Shown here: positions 45,963 through 54,855 of the stretch, piece by piece
How positions within the stretch are numbered: the first letter of the stretch is position 1
Layout: every line of letters begins with the position of its first letter
From: Candidatus Accumulibacter meliphilus
GTDB taxonomy: Bacteria > Pseudomonadota > Gammaproteobacteria > Burkholderiales > Rhodocyclaceae
Assembly: GCA_003332265.1 (NCBI GenBank)
Contig: QPGA01000003.1
Span: 41,212 to 105,211 of the forward strand
DNA length: 64,000 nt
Direction of reading: 5' to 3'
The notes under the pieces: model-generated
The model's database searches: none
What the model was told of the DNA's origin: nothing
Seen by the model: only the letters and a program-made list of their open reading frames with translations
Program-made: the position numbers and the translations under genes

Positions 45963-47789
45963 GTGCCTCTGCAAACTCTCAGCGCCATCTTTTTTGCCCT
46001 TCTCCTTGGCGCCTGTACGCCAACGACGCTCAGTGGCGGGCCGGCGCCTGCCCACCTGCAAGCCGACAGCGTGGTCAGCACGCCGGGCACTATTCCTGCC
46101 CCGGTTCAGCAGAGCCTCTCGCTACCGCGGCCACGGCCGGCCGGCAAGACCGAGACCTACAGCGTAGTGGTCAACAGCGTCGCCGTTCACGATCTGCTTT
46201 TTGCTCTTGCCCGCGATGCCAAACTGAATGTCGATATCCACCCCGGCATTGTCGGAGAAGTGACGCTCAACGCCATCGATCAGACCCTACCGCAACTGCT
46301 CACCCGCATCTCCAAACAGGTCGATATGCGCTTCGAACTCGATGGCCCGAACCTGGCGGTGATGCCGGATACGCCTTACCTGAAGAACTACAAGGTCGAC
46401 TACGTCAACATCTCTCGCGACGTCACCGGCACGATAGCGACCAATACGCAGATTTCCACCAGTGCGCTGGCGACTGGCAGTGGCGGCGCGGTGGGGACGG
46501 GCAACACCTCGCGAATTCAAATCGAGAACAAATCGAACAACCGTTTCTGGGCGTCCCTCGAAAAAAATCTCAAAGACCTGCTCCATGAGACCGACAAGGT
46601 CTTCCCGGAAGGCTCGACCGAGACGGTGACCGAGGAGGCTAGCGCACAAAGCACGAGCGGTACCGGTGCCGGCGGGCCGGCACCGGCAAAGAGCCCTGCG
46701 GCGCGCCTGACGCAGCTCGCACAAGGCTTGGCCGGCAGTCCAAATCCGGCGACGCTGCAGAACACTGGTGCTACCGTCGTCAAACGTATGACTTTTCGGG
46801 AAGCGGCCTCGGTGATTGTCAGTCCGGAAACCGGAGTGGTCGACATCCGGGCGACCTCCCGGCAGCATGAGCGCGTGCAGGAATTCCTCGATCGGGTAAT
46901 GGGCAGCGCGCGGCGGCAGGTGCTGATCGAGGCGACCATCATCGAGGTGGGCTTGAGCGATGGCTATCAGCAGGGTATCGAGTGGAGTCGCATTACCAGT
47001 GGTAGCGACTACAGCGTGACCAAACCCGCGTTGACCACCAACGTCGGAAACGCGGTGACGCCTTACGTCCTCAAATACCGGAATACCAACCCCTTGAATC
47101 TCCTGTCGACCGTAGAGCTGCTGCGCGCTTTCGGTACCGTCAAGGTGCTTTCCAGCCCGAAACTGACGGTCCTCAACAACCAGACCGCAACGCTCAAGGT
47201 TTCCGAGGATTTCGTCTACTTCAATGTCAAGCAGGACGTTGTTCCGGGTAATACCAACACCAATGCCACGGTGACCACGACGACCACGCCGCAGTCGGTG
47301 TCGATCGGTTTCTTCATGAGTCTGACGCCGCAAATCAGTGACAACGGCACGGTGACCCTGAACGTTCGCCCGTCCATTTCCAGCATTGCCGAGCTCAAGC
47401 AGGATCCCAACCCGAGTCTGGCCGCCAACAACATCAAGAACCTGGTGCCGCAGATCCGCATGCGCGAAATCGAGTCGATCATGCGTGTCGAAAGTGGCGA
47501 CATCGCCGTTCTCGGCGGGCTGATGGAAGACCGCCTGGAAAACCGTGACGGGCGTCTGCCCGGCCTTGGCGATATTCCGTTTGTCGGTGAGATCTTCAAC
47601 ACCCGCAACAACTCGTCGACGAAGTCGGAGCTGGTGGTCCTGATCCGCCCAACCGTGATCAAGGACGCTTCCATCGATGGCGACTTCAGCAGCTTCAGAG
47701 ATAGCCTGCCCGACAAAGATTTCTTCAAGACCGATCAGGTCTACCGGCCCTTCTCGCTTCCCGAGCGCTCTCCGGAGCCCTTGCAGTGA
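45963..47789 (+). CDS. mshL: MSHA-type pilus secretin MshL
   Basis: Outer-membrane secretin ring for pilus passage. The 608-residue protein starts with a lipoprotein signal (FALLLGAC, lipidated Cys near 18), an N-domain similar to STN (LLFALARDAKLNVDIHPGIV), and a secretin domain with RRQVLIEATIIEVGLSDGYQ, VKVLSSPKLTVLNNQTATLK and the closing VGEIFNTRNNSSTKSELVVL. Start GTG at 45963 with GGAG upstream. Its stop overlaps the mshN start by four bases. Confidence 0.92.
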   Translation: MPLQTLSAIFFALLLGACTPTTLSGGPAPAHLQADSVVSTPGTIPAPVQQSLSLPRPRPAGKTETYSVVVNSVAVHDLLFALARDAKLNVDIHPGIVGEVTLNAIDQTLPQLLTRISKQVDMRFELDGPNLAVMPDTPYLKNYKVDYVNISRDVTGTIATNTQISTSALATGSGGAVGTGNTSRIQIENKSNNRFWASLEKNLKDLLHETDKVFPEGSTETVTEEASAQSTSGTGAGGPAPAKSPAARLTQLAQGLAGSPNPATLQNTGATVVKRMTFREAASVIVSPETGVVDIRATSRQHERVQEFLDRVMGSARRQVLIEATIIEVGLSDGYQQGIEWSRITSGSDYSVTKPALTTNVGNAVTPYVLKYRNTNPLNLLSTVELLRAFGTVKVLSSPKLTVLNNQTATLKVSEDFVYFNVKQDVVPGNTNTNATVTTTTTPQSVSIGFFMSLTPQISDNGTVTLNVRPSISSIAELKQDPNPSLAANNIKNLVPQIRMREIESIMRVESGDIAVLGGLMEDRLENRDGRLPGLGDIPFVGEIFNTRNNSSTKSELVVLIRPTVIKDASIDGDFSSFRDSLPDKDFFKTDQVYRPFSLPERSPEPLQ

Positions 47790-49147
47790 GTCTGTTGATG
47801 GACGCCCTGCGGCGCGCCGAGGAAGCCAAGCGCAAGGCTAGTGCCAACGCTCGGCCGACGGCTACGGTGCCGAGCGAATTGCGCCTTGACCCTTTGCCGC
47901 CGGAAACTCCGGCGAGCAGGGGGGCTACGGAGACTGTGGAGGCTGCGGAGGAACAGCCGTTTTCCTCGCTTGCCGAGGGCTTCGACGCGCTGCAAGCTGA
48001 TCTGGCTTCACGAACTTCGCCATCGGCGCCAACAAAAGCTGCCGCTACAGCGGCGAGCTCGCGAGCCAACTTCGAGAGCCAACAGGCCGATGAGCGCAGC
48101 GCGGCGAAAAACCTGTTTGCCGTCAAGCAAACGCCCAGGTCGCGCACCTCGCTATGGCTTTTTCTGGGACTGGTCGGCGTCGCAACGCTGGCCATCGGGG
48201 GTTATTTCTGGTGGCAGTTGCAGTCGATTTCCGGCGGCACACTGGTCGCATCGACGGCCGTCGCTCGGCCGCCTGCCTATCCGATGCCAGCAACGCAGCC
48301 AGCCCTGCCCTTGGCCGAGCAGCCAACGCAGCCAGCGCCACCCGCACAGTCGCCGACCAATACGCCGCCGGGTTCACTGGAGGGGGCTGCAGAAGTTCGC
48401 GGCGAGCTACCGCCAGCGGGCACGCCCGCAGCAGAAGCGCGGCAACGGTCGACGCCGGCGAAGCGACTTCCGGATCCCTCAGCGACCACTTCCGCGGCGG
48501 CGAAGCGCCCCTCCAGAGACCCTGCAAGCCGTCCGCGAGCAGCCGCTCCGGGGGTCTTCCAACCCAGCAGCAGCAGCAAGCAGCAGGCGCAGACCCTCGA
48601 CAAGGCCTACGACGCCTGGCTATCTGATCGACTGGACGAGGCGCACCACGGCTACGAACAGGTTCTGCGCAGGGACCCCCGGAATGCCGACGCGCTGCTC
48701 GGGCTGGCGGTTATTGCCAGCCAGCGGGGGAACGGCGAGCGCGCACAGGCGCTTTATCTGCAGGTTCTCGAGTCCGACCCCGGCAACGTGACTGCGCAGG
48801 CCGCGCTGATCAACATGCGCGGGCAGAGCAGCGCCGCTCGCTCCGAGAGTCGTCTGAAGACCTTGATCGCCAAGCAACCGGACTCGGCCGCTTTGTTCTT
48901 CGCGCTTGGTAACCTCTACGCCGGGCAGAGCCGCTGGAGCGAGGCGCAGCAGGCCTATTTTCAGTCCTATTCCCTGGAGCCGGGCAACGCCGACCATGTT
49001 TTCAACGTTGCTGTCAGTCTCGACCAGCTACGCCAGAAGAAGCTGGCCGCGCAGTATTACCGGATGGCCCTGACCGCCGCCGAAACCTCGCCTAGCGCCT
49101 TCGACAAGAATGCCGCGGCACAGCGCATCGTTGACCTGCAGCAATGA
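47786..49147 (+). CDS. mshN: MshN-like TPR membrane protein
   Basis: The 453-residue protein begins SLLMDALRRAEEAKRKA, a common opening of MshN/GspB-like proteins. It has a single membrane segment near 122-145 (LWLFLGLVGVATLAIGGYFW), a long Pro/Ala-rich periplasmic linker, and TPR repeats in the last ~180 residues (AYDAWLSDRLDEAHHGYEQV, ALFFALGNLYAGQSRWSEAQ). Start GTG at 47786 overlaps the mshL stop (GTGA). Likely a periplasmic assembly scaffold. Confidence 0.85.
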   Translation: MSLLMDALRRAEEAKRKASANARPTATVPSELRLDPLPPETPASRGATETVEAAEEQPFSSLAEGFDALQADLASRTSPSAPTKAAATAASSRANFESQQADERSAAKNLFAVKQTPRSRTSLWLFLGLVGVATLAIGGYFWWQLQSISGGTLVASTAVARPPAYPMPATQPALPLAEQPTQPAPPAQSPTNTPPGSLEGAAEVRGELPPAGTPAAEARQRSTPAKRLPDPSATTSAAAKRPSRDPASRPRAAAPGVFQPSSSSKQQAQTLDKAYDAWLSDRLDEAHHGYEQVLRRDPRNADALLGLAVIASQRGNGERAQALYLQVLESDPGNVTAQAALINMRGQSSAARSESRLKTLIAKQPDSAALFFALGNLYAGQSRWSEAQQAYFQSYSLEPGNADHVFNVAVSLDQLRQKKLAAQYYRMALTAAETSPSAFDKNAAAQRIVDLQQ

Positions 49148-49198
49148 TGTTCATCGTCTGCGCCGATCGCCGTCACTGAAGGGGCTGTTCGCGCGCTC

Positions 49199-50920
49199 AT
49201 GAACTCTCCAGCCACACCCATCCATCCGGCCCATTCCCGGCCGCTGGGCCAGATTCTGCTCAGCAAGGGCATTCTCAGCGAAGATCAGCTGCGTATTGCC
49301 CTGCTCGAGCAGATGAAGTGTAACCAGCCGATCGGCAAGCTTCTGGTGTCGCTCGGCTTTGTCTCCGAGGCGACCCTGCGCGACGCGCTTTCGGAAAGTC
49401 TTGGCAAGCAGAGTGTCGATCTGTCGAATGCGATCATCGACCCCTCGGCGCTGAAATACGTTCCGCGCGACCTCGCCAAGCGCCACCACCTGCTGCCGCT
49501 CGACTACGATGCCGAAAACCTGCGTTTGACGGTCGCCATTGCCGACAGCAACGATATTGTCGCCCTGGATCGAATACGTACCCTGACCAGCGACGAGATC
49601 GAGATCGACACCCTGCTGGCCGGCGAGACAGAAATCGACCGTGCCATCGACCAGTACTACGGTCACGAGTTGTCGATCGACGGCATCCTGCACGAGATCG
49701 AGACCGGCGAGATCGACTTCCGCGGCCTGCAATCGTCGGCCGACGAGTACAGCCAGCCGGTTGTTCGCCTGATCGACTCGCTCCTGACCGATGCCGTCAA
49801 GCGCGACTCGTCGGACATTCACTTCGAGCCGGAAGCCAGTTTCCTGCGCATCCGTTACCGCATCGATGGCATGCTGCGGCAGATTCGCTCGCTGCACAAA
49901 ACCTACTGGCCGGCGATGGCGGTGCGCATCAAGGTCCTCTCGGGCATGAATATCGCCGAAACACGCGCTCCCCAGGATGGCCGCATTTCGCTCAACTTGC
50001 GCGGTCGGCAGATCGACTTCCGCGTTTCGGCACAACCGACGATTCACGGTGAGAATATCGTCCTGCGCATTCTCGATCGGCAGAAAGGGATCGTGCCGCT
50101 CGAAGGCCTGGGTCTTGCCGACAAGCAGCTCGATCAGCTGAAGCTGATGATTGCCCGCCCGGAAGGGATCATCTTCGTGACCGGGCCGACCGGCAGCGGC
50201 AAGACGACCACTCTCTACTCGGTGCTCAACCACATCAACTCCGAGGGGGTGAACATCATGACCCTTGAAGACCCGGTCGAGTATCCGATGACCATGGTGC
50301 GGCAGACCTCGGCGGCCGATTCGGTAAAACTCGATTTCGCCAATGGCATTCGCTCGATGATGCGCCAGGACCCGGACATCATTCTGGTGGGTGAAGTGCG
50401 CGACGCAGAAACCGCCGAAATGGCCTTGCGCGCGGCGATGACCGGCCACCAGGTGTATTCGACCCTGCATACCAATTCGGCCCTCGGCGCCATACCCCGC
50501 CTGCTCGACATCGGCATCGTGCCCGATATCATGGCCGGCAACATCATCGGCATCATCGCCCAGCGGCTGGTGCGGCGGCTGTGTGTGCATTGCAAGATCC
50601 CCTACCAGGCCGAGGCGCACGAGGCGCGCCTGCTTGGCAACCTGGCCGATGGACCGCGGCCGGTGGTCTATCGACCGGGCGGTTGCGAGCGCTGCGAGTT
50701 TCAGGGCTATCGCGGGCGCCTGGCGATCATGGAACTGCTGCGCATCAATGGCGACATGGACGAGCTGATCGCCCGGCGCAGCACTTTCCGGGAAATGCGC
50801 ACGCTCGCTAGCCGGCAGGGCTTTGCCACGCTCGCCGACGACGGCCTGCGCCGTGTTCTCGACGGTTCGACGGCGCTCGAGGAAGTCGGCCGGGTCGTCG
50901 ACCTGACTGACCGGATGTAG
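49199..50920 (+). CDS. mshE: Pilus extension ATPase MshE
   Basis: Hexameric GspE/PilB-type ATPase that drives pilus assembly. The 573-residue protein has an N-terminal MshEN region with two repeats of the LG-x3-L-x3-G pattern (PLGQILLSKGILSEDQLRIA and PIGKLLVSLGFVSEATLRDA); this domain binds cyclic di-GMP in Vibrio MshE. The first repeat has Arg14 one residue further from LG than usual, so binding needs testing. It also has Walker A GPTGSGKT (329-336), an Asp box, Walker B DPDIILVGEVRDAETAEMAL and a zinc-binding four-cysteine motif (CVHC, CERC). Starts 51 bases after mshN. Confidence 0.92.
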   Translation: MNSPATPIHPAHSRPLGQILLSKGILSEDQLRIALLEQMKCNQPIGKLLVSLGFVSEATLRDALSESLGKQSVDLSNAIIDPSALKYVPRDLAKRHHLLPLDYDAENLRLTVAIADSNDIVALDRIRTLTSDEIEIDTLLAGETEIDRAIDQYYGHELSIDGILHEIETGEIDFRGLQSSADEYSQPVVRLIDSLLTDAVKRDSSDIHFEPEASFLRIRYRIDGMLRQIRSLHKTYWPAMAVRIKVLSGMNIAETRAPQDGRISLNLRGRQIDFRVSAQPTIHGENIVLRILDRQKGIVPLEGLGLADKQLDQLKLMIARPEGIIFVTGPTGSGKTTTLYSVLNHINSEGVNIMTLEDPVEYPMTMVRQTSAADSVKLDFANGIRSMMRQDPDIILVGEVRDAETAEMALRAAMTGHQVYSTLHTNSALGAIPRLLDIGIVPDIMAGNIIGIIAQRLVRRLCVHCKIPYQAEAHEARLLGNLADGPRPVVYRPGGCERCEFQGYRGRLAIMELLRINGDMDELIARRSTFREMRTLASRQGFATLADDGLRRVLDGSTALEEVGRVVDLTDRM

Positions 50921-50925
50921 GATCG

Positions 50926-52128
50926 GTGCCGCTCTACACCTATAAAGCGGTCAGTCCCGAAGGGCGGATGCTTCTCGGCAGGATCGATGCCCTCAACCTG
51001 GTCGACCTCGAAATGCGTTTGCGGCGTATGGAGCTGGATCTGGTCAGCGGCGAACCGGTCAGCCAGCGCAGTCTGTTTGCCCGCGGTGGCGTGCCACGCC
51101 GGGAAATGATTCACTTCTGCTTCCATCTTCAACAGCTGGTACGTGCCGGCGTGCCGCTCATCGACGGGCTGACCGATCTGCGCGACAGTCTCGAGCACCC
51201 GCGCTTCCGTGAAGTGGTGGCCAGCCTGATCGAAGCGATCGAGGGCGGGCAGACACTGTCGCAGGCCATGGACGGTCACCGCAGCGTCTTCGATGCCGTT
51301 TTCGTCAGCCTGATCCGCGCCGGTGAAACGACCGGTCGGCTGCCGGAAGTCTTGAACAGTCTCAACGAGTCATTGAAATGGGAAGACGAACTCGCGTCGC
51401 AAACGAAAAAGATGATCGCCTACCCGGCTTTCGTGGGTGTCATCGTCCTGGCTGCCAGCTTCTTTCTGATGGTATACATGGTTCCCCAGCTCAAGATGTT
51501 CGTGAAGAACATGGGGCAGGTTCTGCCGACGCAGACGGTGGTTCTCTTTTTCATCTCCGACCTGATGGTCGACTACTGGTATGTTCTCCTTTTGCTGCCG
51601 GCGTTGCTGGCGCTCGGCCTGCGCGTCCTGTTGCACTCTAATCCGCTGGCACGCTTTCGCTTCGATGGCGTCAAGCTTGGCTTGCCGTTTGTCGGCAACA
51701 TTCTGCGCAAGATTGCCCTCTCCCGCTTCGCCAACACCTTCGCCCTGCTCTACGCTTCCGGGATCCCGATTCTCGAGTCGATCCGCACCACGCAGGACGT
51801 CGTCGGCAATCTGGTCATTCGCCGCGGCCTGGAGCGCGTCGAGCAGTTGATCGGCGAGGGGCAGAACGTGACCGCCGCTTTTCACGCCACCGGCTTCTTC
51901 CCGCCGCTGGTGATCCGCATGCTGCGCGTCGGCGAGAATACCGGGGCGCTCGATGACGCCTTGATGAACGTCAGCTATTTCTACAATCGCGACGTCAAGG
52001 AGTCCGTGGCGCGCATGCAGCAGCTGATCGAACCGATGCTCACCGTGGTCATGGGGGCGCTGCTCGGCTGGATCATGCTCTCCGTTCTCGGGCCGGTCTA
52101 CGACGTGATCAGCAAGATCAAGGTATAG
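50926..52128 (+). CDS. mshG: Pilus inner-membrane platform protein MshG
   Basis: GspF/PilC-family platform protein. The 400-residue sequence starts PLYTYKAVSPEGRMLLGRID. It has two copies of the T2SSF domain (FCFHLQQLVRAGVPLIDGLT and FANTFALLYASGIPILESIR) and three membrane segments, near 165-190, 205-230 and 370-395. Start GTG at 50926, five bases after the mshE stop. Confidence 0.9.
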   Translation: MPLYTYKAVSPEGRMLLGRIDALNLVDLEMRLRRMELDLVSGEPVSQRSLFARGGVPRREMIHFCFHLQQLVRAGVPLIDGLTDLRDSLEHPRFREVVASLIEAIEGGQTLSQAMDGHRSVFDAVFVSLIRAGETTGRLPEVLNSLNESLKWEDELASQTKKMIAYPAFVGVIVLAASFFLMVYMVPQLKMFVKNMGQVLPTQTVVLFFISDLMVDYWYVLLLLPALLALGLRVLLHSNPLARFRFDGVKLGLPFVGNILRKIALSRFANTFALLYASGIPILESIRTTQDVVGNLVIRRGLERVEQLIGEGQNVTAAFHATGFFPPLVIRMLRVGENTGALDDALMNVSYFYNRDVKESVARMQQLIEPMLTVVMGALLGWIMLSVLGPVYDVISKIKV

Positions 52129-52132
52129 CACG

Positions 52133-53674
52133 ATGGCTGCCAGTCGCCTCCTCTACCTCAGCGCCCATCACCTGTCGGCTTTTTCCTGGCAGTCCGGCGC
52201 TTTGGCCGATGAGCACTCGTTCGACGCCAGCGAAGCCGGGCAAGCGGCATTTGCCGACTATCTGGCGGCCAACTCAAACCACGTCTTCTCGATCCTGGCC
52301 AACGTCTCGGAAGAAGGTTTCCAGATCGAAACCATCCCGTTTCTACGCGGCGCAGACCGTCAGGCGGTCATTGCGCGCAAGCAGGGACAACTGTTTTTCA
52401 ATGCCAAGCTGGTGACCGCGCTTTCGCTCGGTCACCAGAAATCGCGTCGCAAGGACGAGCGCATCATGCTCGCCGCGCTGACGAGGTCGGAGGTCTTCGC
52501 CCCCTGGCTCGATGCTCTGGCCGCCGCCGAGCTGGCTCTCGCCGGCGTTTACTCGCTGCCGTTGCTGGCGCCGAGCTTGCTTCGCAAGCTCGGCATTGCC
52601 GCCCAGCCTTGCCTTTTGCTGACCATCCAGGACCAGAGCCTGCGGCAGAGTTATCTGGAAAACGGCGAACTGCATTTCAGCCGCCTGACGCCTCTGCACA
52701 ACAGCAGTATTGGCGGTATCGCGCAGACTTTCTCGAGCGAAGCTTTGAAACTCCAGCAATATCTGGTCGGTCAGCGCCTGATCGGTCGCAAGCAGCCGAT
52801 CAAGGCCTACCTCCTGGCGCATGCCAGCGCTCGAAAGGCGATCGAGAACAGTTGTGTCGATAGCGAGGCCTTGTCTTTCACCGTCCTCGATATCGAAGAC
52901 AGCGCGCGCAAATGCAAGCTCAAGACCCTGCCCACCGACACCCACTGCGAGCCTCTTTTCCTGAACCTGCTGGCCACCGATCCTCCGCGCGCGCAGTTCG
53001 CCAACGATGATCAGCGTCACGGCTACCATCTCTGGCTGCTTCGCTCGGTCGTCCGCAGAGTCGCTTCGCTGGTCTTGCTGAGTTGTCTGCTGCTCGCCGG
53101 CAAGCAGCTTTTCGACGCCTCGCGGATCGAGAACGAGGTCGCTTTTCTGGCCAGCGAGACCGGACTCACTCGCCAGCGCTATGCAGACATCGTCAAGACC
53201 TTTCCGCCGATTCCAACGACCAACGAAAACCTGCGTCGAGTGATCAACCGCTATCTAGACCTGGAGAGGAATAGTGCCTCGCCGGAGCACCTGTATCGCG
53301 AGATCAGTCGTGCCCTGGACCGCGCCGAGTGGGCCGATCTGGAGGCCATTGATTGGCAAGCCGGGAAGCCGCAATCGACGTCGGCGCCGGGTGGCGTCAA
53401 TGTCGTGAGCAGCGCGCTGCAGCCGGTCGATCAGGAGACGGCAATTGTCCGCGGAACCCTGCGCCTTGACGGCGACAGCAACCCGCGGCAGGTGCTGGCC
53501 GTTTTCAATCGTCTCGTCGCAGCCCTCAGGGCCAAGCCGCAGTTAGAGGTCGAGGTTCTGCAACAGCCCTTCGATGTCGAGTCTGGCAAGTCGCTCAAGG
53601 GTGGCGACGCGGCGCTGGAAGGCAAGGAGCCGCGATCGTTCAAGGTGCAGATTCGACGGACGATTGGCTCATGA
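52133..53674 (+). CDS. MshI/PilMN-like pilus biogenesis protein
   Basis: The 513-residue protein has an N-terminal ~290 residues with weak similarity in layout to PilM/MshI-type cytoplasmic actin-like domains. A membrane segment follows near 307-325 (VVRRVASLVLLSCLLLAGKQ), then a PilN-like periplasmic part with coiled coil. The order PilM-PilN in one chain matches MshI or GspL. It lies four bases after mshG and overlaps the next gene by four bases. Exact assignment to MshI is by position and layout. Confidence 0.7.
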   Translation: MAASRLLYLSAHHLSAFSWQSGALADEHSFDASEAGQAAFADYLAANSNHVFSILANVSEEGFQIETIPFLRGADRQAVIARKQGQLFFNAKLVTALSLGHQKSRRKDERIMLAALTRSEVFAPWLDALAAAELALAGVYSLPLLAPSLLRKLGIAAQPCLLLTIQDQSLRQSYLENGELHFSRLTPLHNSSIGGIAQTFSSEALKLQQYLVGQRLIGRKQPIKAYLLAHASARKAIENSCVDSEALSFTVLDIEDSARKCKLKTLPTDTHCEPLFLNLLATDPPRAQFANDDQRHGYHLWLLRSVVRRVASLVLLSCLLLAGKQLFDASRIENEVAFLASETGLTRQRYADIVKTFPPIPTTNENLRRVINRYLDLERNSASPEHLYREISRALDRAEWADLEAIDWQAGKPQSTSAPGGVNVVSSALQPVDQETAIVRGTLRLDGDSNPRQVLAVFNRLVAALRAKPQLEVEVLQQPFDVESGKSLKGGDAALEGKEPRSFKVQIRRTIGS

Positions 53675-54273
53675 AAATTGTTCCTGCCGATTTTCGCAAG
53701 CTGCAAGCGAGCGTTGTGCTCGCCGTTCTGATGATCGCCGTCGGCGCCCTTGCCCTGTATTTCGCGTTTGCGGCCATGAAACGCGCAGAGCAGGCCAGGG
53801 TCAGCATCGCTGCCCAGTTCGCGGAAGCCGACGGCAAGCTGAAGCAGGTACGCAACGAAGAGAGCGAGGTCAAACAGAAGTCGATTGTCTTCAACAAGCT
53901 GCAAGAGCGTGGCATCATTGGTGACGAGCAGCGCCTGGATTGGGTGGAGTTGCTGAAAGAGATTCGCGACAAGCATCGTCTGATCGATCTACGCTACGAA
54001 ATTGCGCCACAACGCATGCTCGAGGGCCAACTCGGAAACGACTTCGTTTTCTTTGCCAGCAGCATGAAGCTGGAACTGAAACTGCTGCATGAAGAAGATC
54101 TTACCCGACTGCTCGACGACTTGCGGCGGCAGGCGAAGGCACTGATCCGGGTCAACAGTTGTCGCATCGAGCGCTTGCCGGCGACCGGCGAACAGCGTGG
54201 CGGTGGGCGGGCGAATCTGCTGGCCGATTGCGAAATCGAGTGGTTGACCTTGCGTGACCTGCGTGGCAAATGA
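53671..54273 (+). CDS. PilO/MshJ-like pilus assembly protein
   Basis: The 200-residue protein has a short cytoplasmic N terminus, one membrane segment at about 13-35 (SVVLAVLMIAVGALALYFAF), a coiled coil, and a small periplasmic domain. This is the PilO/MshJ/GspM design. The ATG overlaps the stop of the preceding gene (ATGA), so it likely forms a complex with that protein, as PilN and PilO do. Confidence 0.7.
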   Translation: MKIVPADFRKLQASVVLAVLMIAVGALALYFAFAAMKRAEQARVSIAAQFAEADGKLKQVRNEESEVKQKSIVFNKLQERGIIGDEQRLDWVELLKEIRDKHRLIDLRYEIAPQRMLEGQLGNDFVFFASSMKLELKLLHEEDLTRLLDDLRRQAKALIRVNSCRIERLPATGEQRGGGRANLLADCEIEWLTLRDLRGK

Positions 54274-54320
54274 GCAGGAAAGCGCAGGAAAGGGCAGGAA
54301 GGGGCAGGAAGGGGCGGGAC
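54271..54320 (+). repeat. Decamer tandem repeat between pilus genes
   Basis: Five consecutive ten-base units with the pattern NNGGCAGGAA (first and last units degenerate) fill the gap between the PilO-like stop and the next ATG at 54326. Every unit holds an AGGA-type ribosome-binding core. Copy-number changes would alter spacing and the number of such cores. Confidence 0.85.
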
Positions 54321-54325
54321 AGTCA

Positions 54326-54793
54326 ATGACCGAGCTTATACCGACTGCAAAGCTTGCCGCGCTGGCGGTGAGTGCCTGGCTACTGCTGCCGGCGACCTGC
54401 CCGTCAGCCGTCGCCGAGGAGCAAGCGCTCGGCCGCCTTTTCTTCACTCCGGAGCGCCGCCAGCAACTTGATCGTCAGCGTGAAATGAATGTCCTCGATC
54501 AGCAGCCAATCCCCGCCGACCCGACCCTGACCATTGACGGCGTCGTCACGCGCAGCAGCGGCCGACGCACGGCCTGGGTAAACGGCCAGCCCCAGCACGA
54601 AGACGACCTGTGGAGCGGCCTGACGGTTACCCCGCGGCACGGCGAGCCGGGCAAGGTGTTGCTCGACATCAGCGATGCGCCAGCGGCGAGAGCGCGTGTC
54701 GGGCAGACCGTGAACCGCAACTCCGGCGAGGCGACGGACCTGCTCAAGGGCGGTCGAGTCAGCGTGCACTCGACGTCGCGAGGAGCGAGGTAG
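54326..54793 (+). CDS. MshK-like pilus protein
   Basis: The 155-residue product has a signal peptide (AALAVSAWLLLPATCPSAVA) and the segments LGRLFFTPERRQQLDRQREM and LTIDGVVTRSSGRRTAWVNG, seen in the small MshK/PilP-like proteins of MSHA clusters, which may link platform and secretin. Start ATG at 54326, directly after the decamer repeat; an in-frame GTG at 54254 would translate the repeat and is less likely. Confidence 0.65.
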   Translation: MTELIPTAKLAALAVSAWLLLPATCPSAVAEEQALGRLFFTPERRQQLDRQREMNVLDQQPIPADPTLTIDGVVTRSSGRRTAWVNGQPQHEDDLWSGLTVTPRHGEPGKVLLDISDAPAARARVGQTVNRNSGEATDLLKGGRVSVHSTSRGAR

Positions 54794-54855
54794 GCGATGT
54801 CGCGGGCTGTGGACGCGCTGCGCCGGGCGGTCGCGGGCAGTCGGCCCGTGCGCCA

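Noticed and set aside
49151..50620. 489-codon minus-strand frame opposite mshE
   Set aside because: Shadow of a conserved ATPase gene.
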